From positions 9,734,001-9,798,000 of the forward strand of contig JANTQA010000057.1 in the NCBI GenBank assembly GCA_027625915.1: a stretch of DNA of 64,000 nucleotides. The letters are read 5' to 3'. A model generated the notes under the pieces. It was not told the DNA's origin, ran no database searches, and worked only from the letters and a program-made list of their open reading frames with translations. Shown here piece after piece: positions 49,665 through 62,600 of this stretch. Numbering within the stretch: position 1 is the stretch's first letter; every line of letters starts with the position of its first letter. The translations under genes and the position numbers were made by a program. This DNA is from Anaeramoeba flamelloides (lineage: Eukaryota; Metamonada; Anaeramoebidae).

Positions 49665-50304
49665 TTAATCATCATCTTTCTTTTTCTTCTTTGGTTTTCC
49701 TCCAACAAATTTGAATTTACCTCTGAATTTTTTACCTTTATTTTTACGATCCTTTTTAGCTCTTCTGTTTGTTTCTAGTTTGACCAAAAGTCCAAGTCTA
49801 ATTAAACGGTATTTTGGTTCGAATTTCATCATTGATTCGGCATCGTCATAAATTAAACAAAAGCCTGAGCTTCTTCCACCACCATAAACTGTTTTAAATC
49901 CAAACAATTGAACACATTTTGGATCTTTAAGATGGTACATCTATTTCGATAAGTAAAAGGAAATTAAGCATTGTTTTTTTATTTTGTTTATTTTTTCAAG
50001 TTTAATTTAAGTTATTTTTTTGAAGTTGGATGTGAATTTTTTTTGAAAAGAAAAAAAAAATAAAAAGCAAAAGAAAAAAAAAAGAAAAAAAGCAAAAATT
50101 AAAAAATAAACAAAAAAAAGATCTAATTAAAAACAAAAAAGGATTTACTCTTCCAACTCTTTGTCTAAGTTCTTCTTTTGAGACATTGGCAAGGCCTGGG
50201 TGAAGAATATCAATAATCATTTGTTTTCTTCTTAATAATCTATTGCTCATTACACGTCTTGTACGAACAGTAACCGTTCCTTCTTTTTTAATTTTTGTCG
50301 ACAT
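49665..50304 (-). CDS. RPS24: 40S ribosomal protein eS24
   Basis: Exon 1 is 50149-50304 (52 codons) and exon 2 is 49665-49940; the 208-nt intron has donor GTAAATCC and acceptor AAATAG, phase 0. The 143-aa product is slightly longer than the usual 130-135. Exon 1 encodes [20 protein letters not shown] then [16 protein letters not shown], matching the eS24 N-terminus. Exon 2 starts [17 protein letters not shown], then [15 protein letters not shown] and KYRLIRLGL, and ends in a basic KKKKKDDD tail. It is a component of the small ribosomal subunit. The ATG that opens exon 2 is internal: MY follows the exon 1 Arg just as in the family. Codon use is that of a highly expressed gene. Confidence 0.95.
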
Positions 50305-51520
50305 TCAAGGCTCGAATAAGATAATAAATCTATTTTTTGAAAAAAGAAAAAAAAAAATTTCAATCAAAAGTAAATATTAAAAAAAATGAATCTTCCTGAA
50401 ATTTTTTACAGTTTGGTATGGTTTTCTTGAAATTTGAGATTACAAACTTTATTTTCTGAATTGACTTTTTTTTCGTTATTGAGGAAAAGATCCTAATTAG
50501 TTATATTTGTCGATCCTTTTTATGAATGTTTTGAGAAAACAAAAGTCGAACTCAAAAAAGAAATTCAAATTATTGTTGGAGACTTTCTTTTTGATGGGGT
50601 ATTTCAATAAAAATACTTTAAATATCCAAAGATAGGTTTTGGGAGTTCTTTAATGATTGGAGTATTTGATTGAAAATCTTTCAAAAATAAGTAAATAATT
50701 GATTGTTTTTAAAAAATTAATTTGAAAGTAAAAATTGTTTATAACCGATTGGATGATTTTAATCCAAATGAATTTTTGATTTTCTGTTCTTTTGAATTTG
50801 AAACCCAAGATAAAAAGAAAAAAATTTAAAATCGAAATTAACCTTTTGATCTAACTTCTAAATTCTTTTTAATTACTCTTTTTAACCGTGGTTAAGTGAC
50901 TTTATTTTTTGTACAGAAGATTTAATTACCTTTTTTGAGTATCTAATTGTGACAAACATTAGAATAAAAAGGTTTTGTATTAATTAACCAAACAAAATCA
51001 AATTAAACTCAATTTAACTTTTGTCTCAAAGTTTGTTCAAGAATCTTTATAAAATTTTGAGAAACATCTTTCGAATTGGTTTCATGAAATATTTTGTGTT
51101 TAAAGCAACTCAAGATTCTCCAAAAAATTTTTGAACTTTGAAACAAAAATTTTTCACTTTTTAAAGGTTTTTATTAATTTTACTCAAGTATCTTTTAAAT
51201 TTACAATAAAGCCAAGGACACGGAACTGTTAAAATATTTAAAGAATTAGTAAAAACCAAATTAATTGATATTAAAATAAATGTTCCCAGACAAAAGAAAG
51301 CTTGTATTAAATTTCAATACAAACAAAGGAATTTTATTTACTTTGGTTATTACAAAGAGAACTTTAACCATATTTATTTCAAATGTTTTCAAGGATTTCA
51401 AAATTGCAACTTCACAACTATTAAACTTAAAAGTTGTTTATTTGAATATTGGATTAAAAGACCTTAACAAACCCAAAATAATTCATTTTTCATTTTTTCT
51501 TCTTTTTTATCTTGTTATTT
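50305..51520. other. Intergenic between divergent eS24 and COMMD genes
   Basis: About 1.2 kb, the shared 5' side of two divergently transcribed genes, so both promoters should lie here. No motif stands out from the AT background. The open stretch at 51280-51540 overlaps the COMM gene start in another frame and has no recognisable features. Confidence 0.5.
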
Positions 51521-52072
51521 ATGGAATTAAAACATTTTGATTTTTTATTAAGCTCACTTGTCAAGAAATTGTATCACAAAGACAAAAGTATAACAAACGA
51601 ATACCTTCAAGAAGGGGTAATCGATTCACAACTCGGAAACGATCAAGTTTTAACATTGGTTGACACCTTGGAACCAATTTTGCTCCAAATTGGACATTCC
51701 GATCTTTCTCAAAATGCATTGGAAAAGCTCTTGGAGCCACTTGAATTAAGACAAGATTTCCACCAACATTTTCTGAAATATTGGGAACAGCAACGTGACG
51801 AAATCCGTTCAATTGTAAGAAACGAACTCATTTTTAATGATCGCCTATCTGGTGTCTCTTGGAGGGTCGATATGAAGACCAATTCCAAAAAAATATCCAA
51901 TATAAACCAGCCAATCGCAATTGTTGAATTGTTACTTTCACGCAACCAACAAGAACGCGAAGACACAAAATCAATCATGTTTGAAATTGACAAAACACAA
52001 ATCTCAAATCTTGTCAACCAAATCGAAGAAATAGAATCTTTGCTTGAAAAAGGAATACAACAAAAAAATTAA
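51521..52072 (+). CDS. COMM-domain-containing protein
   Basis: Single exon, 183 aa; the ATG at 51521 (MELKHFDFLLSSLVKKLYHK) is chosen because it begins a helical N-terminal domain and only three non-ATG codons precede it in frame. The N-terminal 100 residues are helical and lack a diagnostic motif. Residues about 107-180 form a COMM domain: LSGVSWRVDMKTNSKK with the conserved Trp, PIAIVELLL, then FEIDKTQISNLVNQIEEIES. COMMD proteins assemble as hetero-oligomers of the Commander complex, which works with retromer-like machinery in endosomal recycling. Which of the ten paralogues this corresponds to cannot be decided by eye. Confidence 0.85.
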   Translation: MELKHFDFLLSSLVKKLYHKDKSITNEYLQEGVIDSQLGNDQVLTLVDTLEPILLQIGHSDLSQNALEKLLEPLELRQDFHQHFLKYWEQQRDEIRSIVRNELIFNDRLSGVSWRVDMKTNSKKISNINQPIAIVELLLSRNQQEREDTKSIMFEIDKTQISNLVNQIEEIESLLEKGIQQKN

Positions 52073-53904
52073 ATAAACTTGTTTTCTTTTTTTCTTGATT
52101 TTTTTTTGTTTTTTTTTGAATCTGAAATTATAAAAAATGTATTTGTCTTCACTATTTGAGACAAAAAAAATCGAACTCAAATACCCCCCTTCGTATTTCA
52201 AATCAATTTTTTGCAAAACTACTCTCTAACACTTTAGTAATTCTAAAAAAAAGTGTGAAAAAAAAATTTGTTCAAAAGAAAACTGATATTTGAAATTTAA
52301 ATAGGAAAAAATTGTCAGTTCCTTTTCTTTCCCTTTCGTAATTAATTCCTTTTATTCACATGACACTTTATACAAATGGAAGATTTCAGTTTCTCTTAAT
52401 TATCACTTTTTTTTTGATTACAAGACAATATAAGAACAGCTCTCTTTGAATTTTAAATGAAAATTGTTTATCGAAAAAATTAAAAAATAAAAATGAAGAT
52501 TAAATGAAAATTTTATCTCTTTTTAACATTCTAATATCAGTGTATTGAATTCCAATTTAAAGAAAATTACAAAATTTTGGTGATTTATTTAGATTGCAAG
52601 ATATCAGATTCATGATTTTACAATACTTTGATCAATATATACCCACATCGTGGTCTCTGCTATTAAATCCTTTGAAAACCCCGTAAAAAGCTTTGTACTA
52701 GCCAAAAAAGTATGGTGAAACAAATTGTTTAGTAGTGAAAAAAAAAACGGGAATGAAAATAATCCCAGAAAAGTTTTTTAATTGAAAATATTATCAAAAT
52801 TGGTATGTAATTTCTTTTGTTTTTAATTAAATCCTTTTATTATTAAGAATCAAACTCTGAAAATTATAACCTACACACTTATTAGAACGATGGTTAAGGA
52901 AATCCCGCTTGTTCAAAATAAGAATCAATCAAAAAACAAGAATCAAAATTATCTTTTTCCAAACTCTATTAAACCTTTATAAAACTGAATTGTTTTTTCA
53001 AAAAATGTTAGATCTACTTATGCCATCAAACAATTACTGAGTATTATATAAACATTCCACTTTAATGAACTTTAGAAAGATTTATCAAATGATATACCGA
53101 ACAAATATGGTTATTTATAAATAGGATTTGATTGTAAATAATAGAAATTACATATCCATTGTGATATTATTCAATTAAAATACTTTTCAGGGATTTTTTT
53201 TATGATAAGTGTTTTTTTTTTTTTACTACTATATAACAGAAGAATTATTTTTTTGAAGAACTTACAATACATTAGTATGTTAATAGAGTAATAATAAAAC
53301 CATTTCAATGAAAAAAACATACCAAAGTTCACTAGAATGTTAAAAAAATATAATTGAAGAAAAAAAAAAAAAAAACGGTTAAACAAAAGTACTTTGTACA
53401 TTAACCTTTTTTCTTGGATTGTAAAGTCTGATTCACTATATATTCAAAATTACAGAACTTCTATTTTATGAAGCTATTGTATTTATTGCTGTTAGTATAA
53501 CAGCCCTCTTTAAAAGTCTAAAGTATAGAAAAAAGGCGTTTTTTTGGGTAGTAAATTACAAATTTACTTAAGGATGAATTTTAGTTTAATCCAACTTGGA
53601 GATATTTACTTTGATATGTTATATCTAATAGAGTTGGAATTTTTGTACTCATCTAATAAAACTGAAATAGAGAAAAAAATATCTTGTGATATTTATTATG
53701 GTGGTCTATGTTTTCCGAGATTCATGATAATTGAGTGAAAATGATTAGATTTTTACCCAATTCACTCAAATCAAAAAAAAAAAACATTGAAAGTGTCCAT
53801 AGAGTGAAGAAGAGCGCCAATGTTTTTTTTTGAATTTCAGAAATTTTCTGAAATTGTTTTATTATTTCTTAAATTAAAGAAGAAAAAAAAACTATACTAT
53901 TCTT

Positions 53905-54052
53905 GGGGTTTTCTATTTTATTTGTGAAGTGTTCTAGGTTTTTTTGGGGTTTTCCAAATAAATAGAAAACTCAAAAAAACTAACAAAAATCTATTGATTT
54001 TACAAATAAATAGCAAACCCAAGAAAAGCTAACTGTGGTTTTCCCGAATTCA
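53905..54052. repeat. Copy of the 7019 foldback repeat
   Basis: Shares GTTTTCTATTTTATTTGTG, AAGTGTTCTAGGTTTTTTT and AAATAAATAGAAAACTC with 7019-7375. It is shorter, with arms that are only partly complementary. Confidence 0.6.
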
Positions 54053-54662
54053 AAAGAATAGAGGAAAATCAAAAAACTGATATTTTTTTTAATTTATATA
54101 TTAAATAATTCTTTAATTGTCAAAATAATTGGTTATGTATTTGAAAGATATTTATTAAGATTTAAAATGATTTTAAAATATATCATTATAACCTCTTAAC
54201 TGAAAAAAAAAAAAAATTAAATTTTTTACTATTTAATTGAATAAAAATATTAATAGAATCAGGAAATTTGGATTTTCAACTTTAATTGTAAAATGTCTGG
54301 AAAAATTATTTTTATCCAAGACCTTTTATTAACCAATAGTGTTTATTATAATTAAGGTTATCAAAAAGTATAAAATTCTCAATTATTTAATTTTTTTTTC
54401 AAAAAATTTTTTGAAAAAAAAAAAAATTTGAGAGTGTAAAGTGGTGTAACTAACCCATGTTTTTTAATTTTACCCATTACGAGAATATAACTTTGTTTCG
54501 AAATATTGATTCACTTTGGAAATAAAAGAAATAAAAGAGACAATTTGATGAGAAACAACATTTCTCTAAACAAAAAATAGTTTTCTGTTAATAAATTTTC
54601 AATTAGAATTATGAAGATAAGGAAAAATTAAAATCTAATTTTTTCATAAAAAAAAAATCAGT

Positions 54663-55532
54663 TTACCATTGTGAAAAAAATTTGGGTCATTAAAAAAAAT
54701 TGGGTCAGTCAAAAATTTGTTTTCGTTTTTTAAATAGTAAATATTAGCAAAATGGTTTTTGATCAAAGTAAAATTTTATGAACAAATCTTACATTTAATA
54801 AAAACCAAAGTCATTATCAATAATAATTTTCAAATGCAATATTAAATTGTTGCGTTTTAACCTTTTGAAATTACTGTGGAACTCTAAAAAACAAAAATTT
54901 ATTTTTAATTGTAAACTTTACTAAAAATGTTAATCTTTTTTTATTAGAAAACATTACAAGATCAAGTTAATTATTGTTTGGGAAGACCAAAAATTAATAA
55001 CAGTTTTAAATTAAGGTTTGTTTATGAGGATTTTTAGAATTTAAATGGTTTCTGAAATCTTGATATTTTGGTATTTTGAAGTTTTGATTGTAAACATTAG
55101 TGGAAAACAATCTCTTTCGAAAAAATATCTTTTTTGGAAGAATTTATGATTCAATTTGGTTTAAAAGGATATTTAAGATTAACCGTGATAAATTTGCGTT
55201 CATTTACAATGATAAATATCTTATTGAATTAATAGATTTTAATATTTCCTATTAAATAGTTTTCTTATTTTTAGTAAAGTTGACAATTAAAAATAAATTT
55301 TGTATTTTTGGAGTTCCACAGTAATTTCAAAAGGTTAAAACGCAACAATTTAATATTGCATTTGAAAATTATTATTGATAATGACTTTGGTTTTTTTTAA
55401 ATGTAAGATTTGTTCATAAAATTTTACTTTGATCAAAAACCATTTTGCTAATATTTACTATTTAAAAAACGAAAACAAATTTTTGACTGAACCAATTTTT
55501 TTTAATGAACCAAATTTTTTTCACATTGGTTA
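54663..55532. mobile_element. Long foldback element, about 270-bp arms
   Basis: The left arm (54663-54932) and right arm (55265-55532) are inverted copies with only scattered differences (for example TTTGGGTCATT against TTTGGTTCATT). They end in ACCATTGTGAAAAAAATT and its complement AATTTTTTTCACATTGGT. The 330-bp spacer has no coding sequence. High arm identity suggests recent mobility or gene conversion. The superfamily is undetermined; no clear target duplication was seen. Confidence 0.8.
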
Positions 55533-56630
55533 TCACAAAATTTAATAAAATGAAGAAATTTTTCAACCAAAAGTGTTTAATTTTTTTAACCTTTTCATTA
55601 ACAAAAGATCTATCCTCAAAATCCAATTTAAATCCGAACCAAGTCTGTATATCTGTCTTTCTATCTTCAAATACCCAAGCCCGAAAAAAAAAATCATGAG
55701 TTAAATTTTTGTAAGGAGTTAAAGGTTATCAAAATGGGTTCATTATTTCACGATATAAGAAAATGTAAAAGGATATTTCAAATTTGGTAAACCAAAAAGT
55801 TTCGAGAACACCTTAATTTCTCAACTATTTAGTCCTAAAAATTCCCGAAAAGACTTCAAAATTTTTATCATATTTTCTTTTTTTATGATCAGACAAAACT
55901 GATGATAAATTATCATAAAGCATTGGAAATCTCGAATACTAATCAAGTTTAAAAACTTTTATTCAAGCTAAAAAATAAAAAGTTTTGATGAAAAACCCAG
56001 CAAAAATAATGGAAATAGAAAAGTAAGAAAGTAACATTTTTGAGGATTTATTTGCTTAGGTTGATAATATTTCAATTTTCCCAAACCCAGATCCCTTAGT
56101 ATTTGAATCCTAAAAAGGAAAATAAATTCTTTTTGATTTTCCTATTTCTCGTTTACAAATAGAGTGGAAAAAAATGGACTGTTTAGAAACTGATCACTAT
56201 TTATCTAATTTCTCGCTTTTTTAGCAACAATATAGTACGTCAATAATCTTTAAAGTGAAGGATTTTGAAATTGAATAATATGAAAGTGATGTGAATTTTA
56301 ATATCTCTTTAATTATTCAAAAGCCAACAACACAAATTATTTATTCTTTGCAAAAATAATGTAAAATGTAAATGCCAATTCTTGATATTTTAAATTGAGC
56401 AATTTTGTTAGAAGGTGAAATAAAAAAAAAAAATTTTCAATAATTTTCATCCTGAATTGGGAAAATTATACATTATTTTTCACCGTCCAGATTGTGAATT
56501 TTGCACTTTATGGGGTCAAAAAATCACACAGTAATTACTAAATTCAATAATCATCACAAATTAAAAATTCCAAGTTAAAACATTTTTATTCTTTTCTTTT
56601 TTTTTTTTTTTTTTTCTAGTTAAACAAAGA

Positions 56631-59600
56631 ATGATCAAAGTAAAATTCCAATTCCCTTCGTTTTGAGTTGTCTTTTTACTTACAAAATCAAAAAAACAAA
56701 AAAAAAAAAAAACAACAATTTTTTCAAATTTCTCTCAATAATTAGCAAAATTCATCAATCAAGCACATTGAAATCTTAGAAAACTTATCATTTGTTGGAT
56801 CGTTTGATCCGAAAAGAAAAGATTTTGACACGATTGTTGAACTAAACCAGGGAACAAGTTACAACAGTTATTTGCTACAGGGCGAACAAAAAACGGCCCT
56901 GATTGATCTTGTGAAGGACGACAAAGAGTCTTATATGCAGTTTATCTCACGAATCAAATCTGCACTCAAGCCAAATCGAAAAAATATTCATTATCTTGTC
57001 ATCAACCATACAGAACCTGATCATATCCTGTTAGACAACTTCGAGCACTTTTTAAAGGAGTTCCCTGGCATTTTGATTGTTTGTTCGTATCAAGCGCTTG
57101 TTAATCTTTCAGAAATGAACCAAATTTCACAAGCAAAAACTCAGGTAATTTCAAATAACCTTGTTTTAGACTTGGGGGGTTTCACACTTCAATTTATTGT
57201 TGAGCCCTTTTTGTACGTAACATCTCATTTTTTCCACATGTTTATCCTTGCTTTCACTTCTTACAAGAATTTGAATGCTTTACTGGTGTTGCCACCAATA
57301 AATAGGGAAAAAATTTTCACATCATTTCCATTTTCCTTTTTTTCTTTTACAAAGAGAGAAATCAAAGAAGTAAGTTGTAGTTTGTGATCTCCGTCTATTT
57401 TAAAAAAGGAAAATGAAAATTAATTCAAAATTATTTTCATTTATGGGGCAAATACCAGTCACTCTTTTTTTTTTTTATTGTTGTTTTTCAATTATAAACC
57501 TCAAGTAAACAAAACAAAAAATCTCACGAATCTTACAAAAGCTGCACCATTTAAAAATATTTGAAAGGTTTGAGTATTGTGAAAGCTTTGAAAAGGCGTA
57601 AAGCTTTGTCAAAGTCAGAAAACTTTCTGTGGTGGAACGTTTTCTTTTCTCGAAAAACTCCTTTGTCTGACTCAGACTTCTCAAAATTTAGATTTTTCGA
57701 GAAAGCCGTTTTTAAAAAAAATATGACAGAAAAGTTTCATTTGTAATTTGTACAATTAACCAGCTGTCAATTTTGAAATACAAATTACTGTTATTGGCAC
57801 CATTAAATCTAAAATATTTTCACTTCGTTTTCCTTATTTTTCTTTTACAAACAGAGAACTCAAAGAAATAAGTTGTAATTTGTGATCTCCCTCTATTTTA
57901 AAAAGGAAAAGGAAAATGGAAATGAAATGAGAATTTATTCCCTATTTCTTGATCAAAACCAGCAATTAGAATTGAATCTCACAGCTCAATAAGGAATCTA
58001 AATTAAATTCCAAAAAACATCATTTCTAATTGATTTTTGTCAAGATCTCTTGTGGTTTTTTCAGCTAATGACTGTTATATTTTTGGGAACTTGATTAAAA
58101 ATTTTTTGATTCAAAAAACAGTTCAAATCAATTTTTTCTTTTCTTTTGAACAGAAAAATATGAGACAAACAACCAAAGGATCAATTTAAAAATTCTCCCA
58201 AAATACTTTTTTTAAAACTTTAAAATTTCAACTTATGATCTAAATAAATACTTTTTAATGTGATTATTTTTAATAAATAATAAATAACACAATTTAAAAT
58301 CTTACAGTGGGTCATTAACTACCTAAAGATTAAAAATTTCAGTGGGGTTTATTATTCATTTGTTTTATAAGTGACAAATACTAATAGATTCAAATAAATT
58401 TAATAAAAGTTTTGGTTCACGTTCACTTTTTGTAATCTATTAACTCAACTTTTAAAACAACACAATACAAAGAATTTTTGAAAGTCAAACCAATTTTACA
58501 AGTTTCTTAACATGTAAACCAATAAAATGCCTTGTTTAAAGCTTTTGTAAAAAAATTTTTAAAAAAGAAAATAATGTAAAAATTTTCAGATATTTATTTG
58601 AATTTATCCGTAATAAGGAGTTTGATATTTGGGAACTTGAAATAAAAATTTTCATTTATTAAGGGCCACGTTGGCAATTCACAAAATTGTCTAAAAGGAT
58701 TTTGATCCGATCTCATTAAAATTATGAAGGGGTGTAAATGTAGAAATTCTCCGATTTGGATCAAAATTGCATTTTTCGTCATTTCTTTCAATCATAAATG
58801 AACAAAAAAAAAAAAACTGATATTCGTAAACTCGAACATAATTATTTTGAAACGTAAAAATGAAATTGAAAAATAAACACGATTTTCAAGCTTGGAAAAT
58901 GAAGAACATTCCAAATACTCTAAATAAACGGCTCTAACTTTTGAAGATGGTGTGTATATGAGTTTTGATCAATCAAGTTGCTTGAATATTCGCAATTTCA
59001 TCTCAAAAAACAGAATAATATTTACAAAGGAATTGTGATTTTCTCTTTGTTTTTTTTTTTTTTATGATTTTGTTTCTTTATGTTTTTTCTAGGGTTGAAG
59101 TTATCATCAAAGCTTTTGAATATAGTGTGTGTCTATTTGATTATTGGGTAGAAACACCATTACCTAATACTCGGAACACTTGGTTCATTTTTATGATGCT
59201 TTTTTGATACAATTCTTTTTGTTTGTCTTTTTTATCTCTTTCGAAAAATTGAATTGTTAGTTTCAATACAAATTGGGTTTGTGGAATTTTACATTAAAGG
59301 AGCTAAGTGATTAAAAAATTTGTAAAAACGAGAAAAGAGAATTGTTATTTAAAAAATTAGAAATGTTCAGAATTCCAAAAATGATTCCATTTTTGGGATC
59401 TTTAGAATCTCAAACAATTAAAAATTTGGAATCATAATAATAAAATTATTTCAATGGAATCGGTTTTTATCAACGTTTTCAACTTATTAAATTCCCTTTT
59501 CATAATAATTTTTCAAAAACATTAAAAATTATTTTATTCTGATTTCCATGGAATCAAAAAACGAATTTTTATTTAGTACCAAAACTCTATTGAAAAAAAA

Positions 59601-62600
59601 AAAGATTCTTTTGATTCCATTTTCAAAGTAAAATAATTTTCTTCTCAGGAACAAACTTAAAAACATCAGGGTTGATGAAAAGATGATGAAAACTAAAATC
59701 CCACAGAAAAAATAACCTCCAATATTTATTTTTTTTGAGAAATATTTAAATTCTTTATGAAAATAAAAAAAAAAAAAAAATATTAATTATTAAATTCTGA
59801 AAATGATGTGATTTGATTAAAAGCCGGATGTAAGCAAAAAATAAGTTGCGACTTATTATTGTACGAAAAAAGAATCATTTGATTCCATGGAATCAATAAA
59901 AGAATTATTTGAGGGTATTTTTTCGAAAAAGAATCAAAATGTGAACTCTGATTTGAAATGTTTGGTTCAATTTTAGAAAAAATGATCTTTCTTCTTTTAT
60001 AGGAATTGAGGATTTTGGTGAATGTGATTCAATACAGAACAATTCTAAATGCTTCTTATCAAATGTGTATTTGTTTTCAAATAGTAAATAACAATTCGTC
60101 AAAAATTTTCGATTATTTCTATTTTGATCTTTTAAGTGAAAAAGGAAACCCCTCTAAACTTAATTCACAAATCAAAAAATAATAACAGTATGTAATTCTC
60201 AGCAAGGCCAAATGGTTTTCATTTTTCGCTTGGATTGGAATTTTCTCAAAAAGTTGGTTTTTTCTAACCTTCTTTTTCATTTTTTTAGTTATCATAGAAA
60301 TCACAGAAACGAATACAGACAAATTACAGAAATTACAGAAATCATAGAAATCACAGAAACGAGACAGTCAATTTTAGGAAAAAAAAATTCATTTTTTCCT
60401 TCTTAGATCTAACTGATTAAATATTTGTGAGATTTTCCAACAATCAACCCCTTTCATAAACATATTATATATTGAATTTTCAATTGCAAGTGTAGTTGTT
60501 AAGGGACTAGTCTCTATTTTTTTTTTGACCAATTTCTAAATAAGGATTCCTTCATTAGAAATATGTTTAATATTGAAAATAAACAGGTTTTTTCAAATCT
60601 AAGTAATTTACAAAAAAAATTCTCTGTCTCTATAAAATTTAGATAAAAAATTTAATAGAGATTAGTCCCTTAATTGGATAATAACATTCATAATAAATCC
60701 AAAAAAAGAAAAAACAATTTTGACTTTAATTTTTGTTTTAGATATTTGATAATTCCAATATTAAAACATTTTATTCCAAAGAACAATTCGAAAACCAGCC
60801 AATTTCCATACTTTCTTGTATTCAAACCAAAAAACTCTTTCTTCAAAGAGATCGAAAATTTTTCCAAACTGAAAAAGAAACTAAAAAAAGTTTTACATTT
60901 TTTTTTATATATGCCAGAATTGCATTTACTTTGCATAGGAATCCATGAATATAACCAAAAGTATGCTAATTTTACATCTCCTTTAGTAATATTCGTTATT
61001 GAGAATCATACAATATTTGCAACCCCATTGTTTACGGTTATGATTGACTATGAAGATTTTCATCTGTACTAAATCAAATTTTTCATCTTTAAAATTTATT
61101 TCATAGTAAAATAATATTTTAAATTTAATCTCAAGATTTTTAAAAGGTGGAAACATTTTATAATTATTGTTTTGTTAATTTATGTCTAATTTAATTTATT
61201 TCAGTTTCACCATCTTCTATTTATTTTTTTTTTATTGTACAAGTTTAATTTAGTCAACTAGACCAAAAAAGTAAATCGTCATTTATAACACTTATCTAAG
61301 GATATAAGTTTATGTAAAAAAAAAAAAAAATCTACTTTATTTATTAGTTATTCTTAATTTCAATTCCAAAAGCCAAAATAACTTTTAGTTCTGCCTCCTT
61401 TTGTTTTTGAATTGTGAATTGTCAGAATATAAGAATAATTAATGAATTAGATGGTGGTTATTTATAAATACCAAAAGTAATAGATTACTTATTATCCCAG
61501 AGGTTCAATTAAACTTTTTAGACAGTCTCCTTTATCAACACATGAGAAACGATTCATCACTTTTTTTTTTAATAAATTATTTTTTTGATTTTTGCAAAAC
61601 AATTGTTTTTTTTTTTTTAAATTAACTTTCTTTATCTCAACCCCAATCACTTGGCATAATGTTTTTAATTTTCATTTGATTAAATAAACGAAAATTAAAA
61701 ATAATTAAATTTTGGGAAAGTAAAATTAAAAAAAATCATCAAAGGCTTTCATTTATTTTTTAAATATAAAATTCAGAAAGGGGGTTAAAAAAACACATTT
61801 TAAATAAATTTCAAAGAAAAATAAAAAAAAACTCAAGACATTAATCCTTAAATAAATTAATTTTCAAAATATTATTATAATTATTAACAAAATTTTAAAA
61901 TTATTATTAATATATCTATTCCCATTTTTAATAATTAATAATTTTAAAATAACGAAAAAAAAAAAAATACATAAACATATAAAAAATAAAAATGTAAAGA
62001 CATTGGCCAGACAGTGTAGTTACCTATTGCCCCGAATTAAAAACATTATTTACTTGTGATGTATTTGGAAGTCATTTTTCTGATGAAAAGATGTTTAAAG
62101 ATCGGATTGTTGGCAAAGAAGAATTAAATATATTAACGAAAGAAAGGGAGAAATTCTTTCAAGTGATTTTTAAGCCATTTTCAAATCATGTTCAAAAATT
62201 ATTAAAAAAAACAAAGGATATTAAAATCCAAATTCTGTGCCCGTCGCATGGCCCAATCTATCGGGATAATGATGTTCAGGAAATTATTGGGTTGTGGGAT
62301 GATTGGTCAAAGCCAGTTAAACAAGAAAACAAAATCATAATTGCGTATATTAGTGCACATGGCTTTACAAAGGAAATTAAAAAAGAAATCAAAAAGGGTC
62401 TCCTGAAAAATGAACAAATGCAAGTTGTTTCCTTTGATTTGAATAAATCTGAGAACACAGCAGAGACGGTTTTAAAGGAACTCGAAAGTGCCAAGTGTAT
62501 CCTCTTTGGCACGCCAACGTTGAATGGGGACGCGCATCCCTTAATATGGGAAATTTTGTCAAAGATGAGTCCAAAGGTCCATGGCAATGGCAATTACTTT

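Larger units (their letters stand above)
52073..56630. other. Repeat-bearing intergenic region
   Basis: About 4.5 kb without a supportable gene. It has a stretch (about 52880-53050) similar in inverse orientation to the centre of the 27527 TTAA element, a copy of the 7019 repeat (53905-54052) and a long foldback element (54663-55532). The open stretches at 53544-53738 and 55505-55699 are not ATG-initiated and have no family features. Confidence 0.6.
57213..61999 (+). other. Flavodiiron gene intron 2, about 4.8 kb
   Basis: Donor GTACGTAA and acceptor GTAAAG; the join gives EPFLHWPDS, the exact active-site segment of the family, so no exon is missing. Inside are a direct duplication (57279-57425 with 57784-57925) and an ATCACAGAA minisatellite (60290-60364). 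A plus-strand open stretch at 60674-61072 has no ATG and no family match. The rest is AT-rich. Confidence 0.88.

Noticed and set aside
51280-51540. Open frame overlapping the COMM gene start
   Set aside because: Different frame, hydrophobic and Lys-rich, no family; the COMM gene start at 51521 is well supported.
60674-61072. 132-codon open frame inside the flavodiiron intron
   Set aside because: It starts at TTG with no ATG or splice context, matches no family I know, and length alone does not support a gene in an intron.
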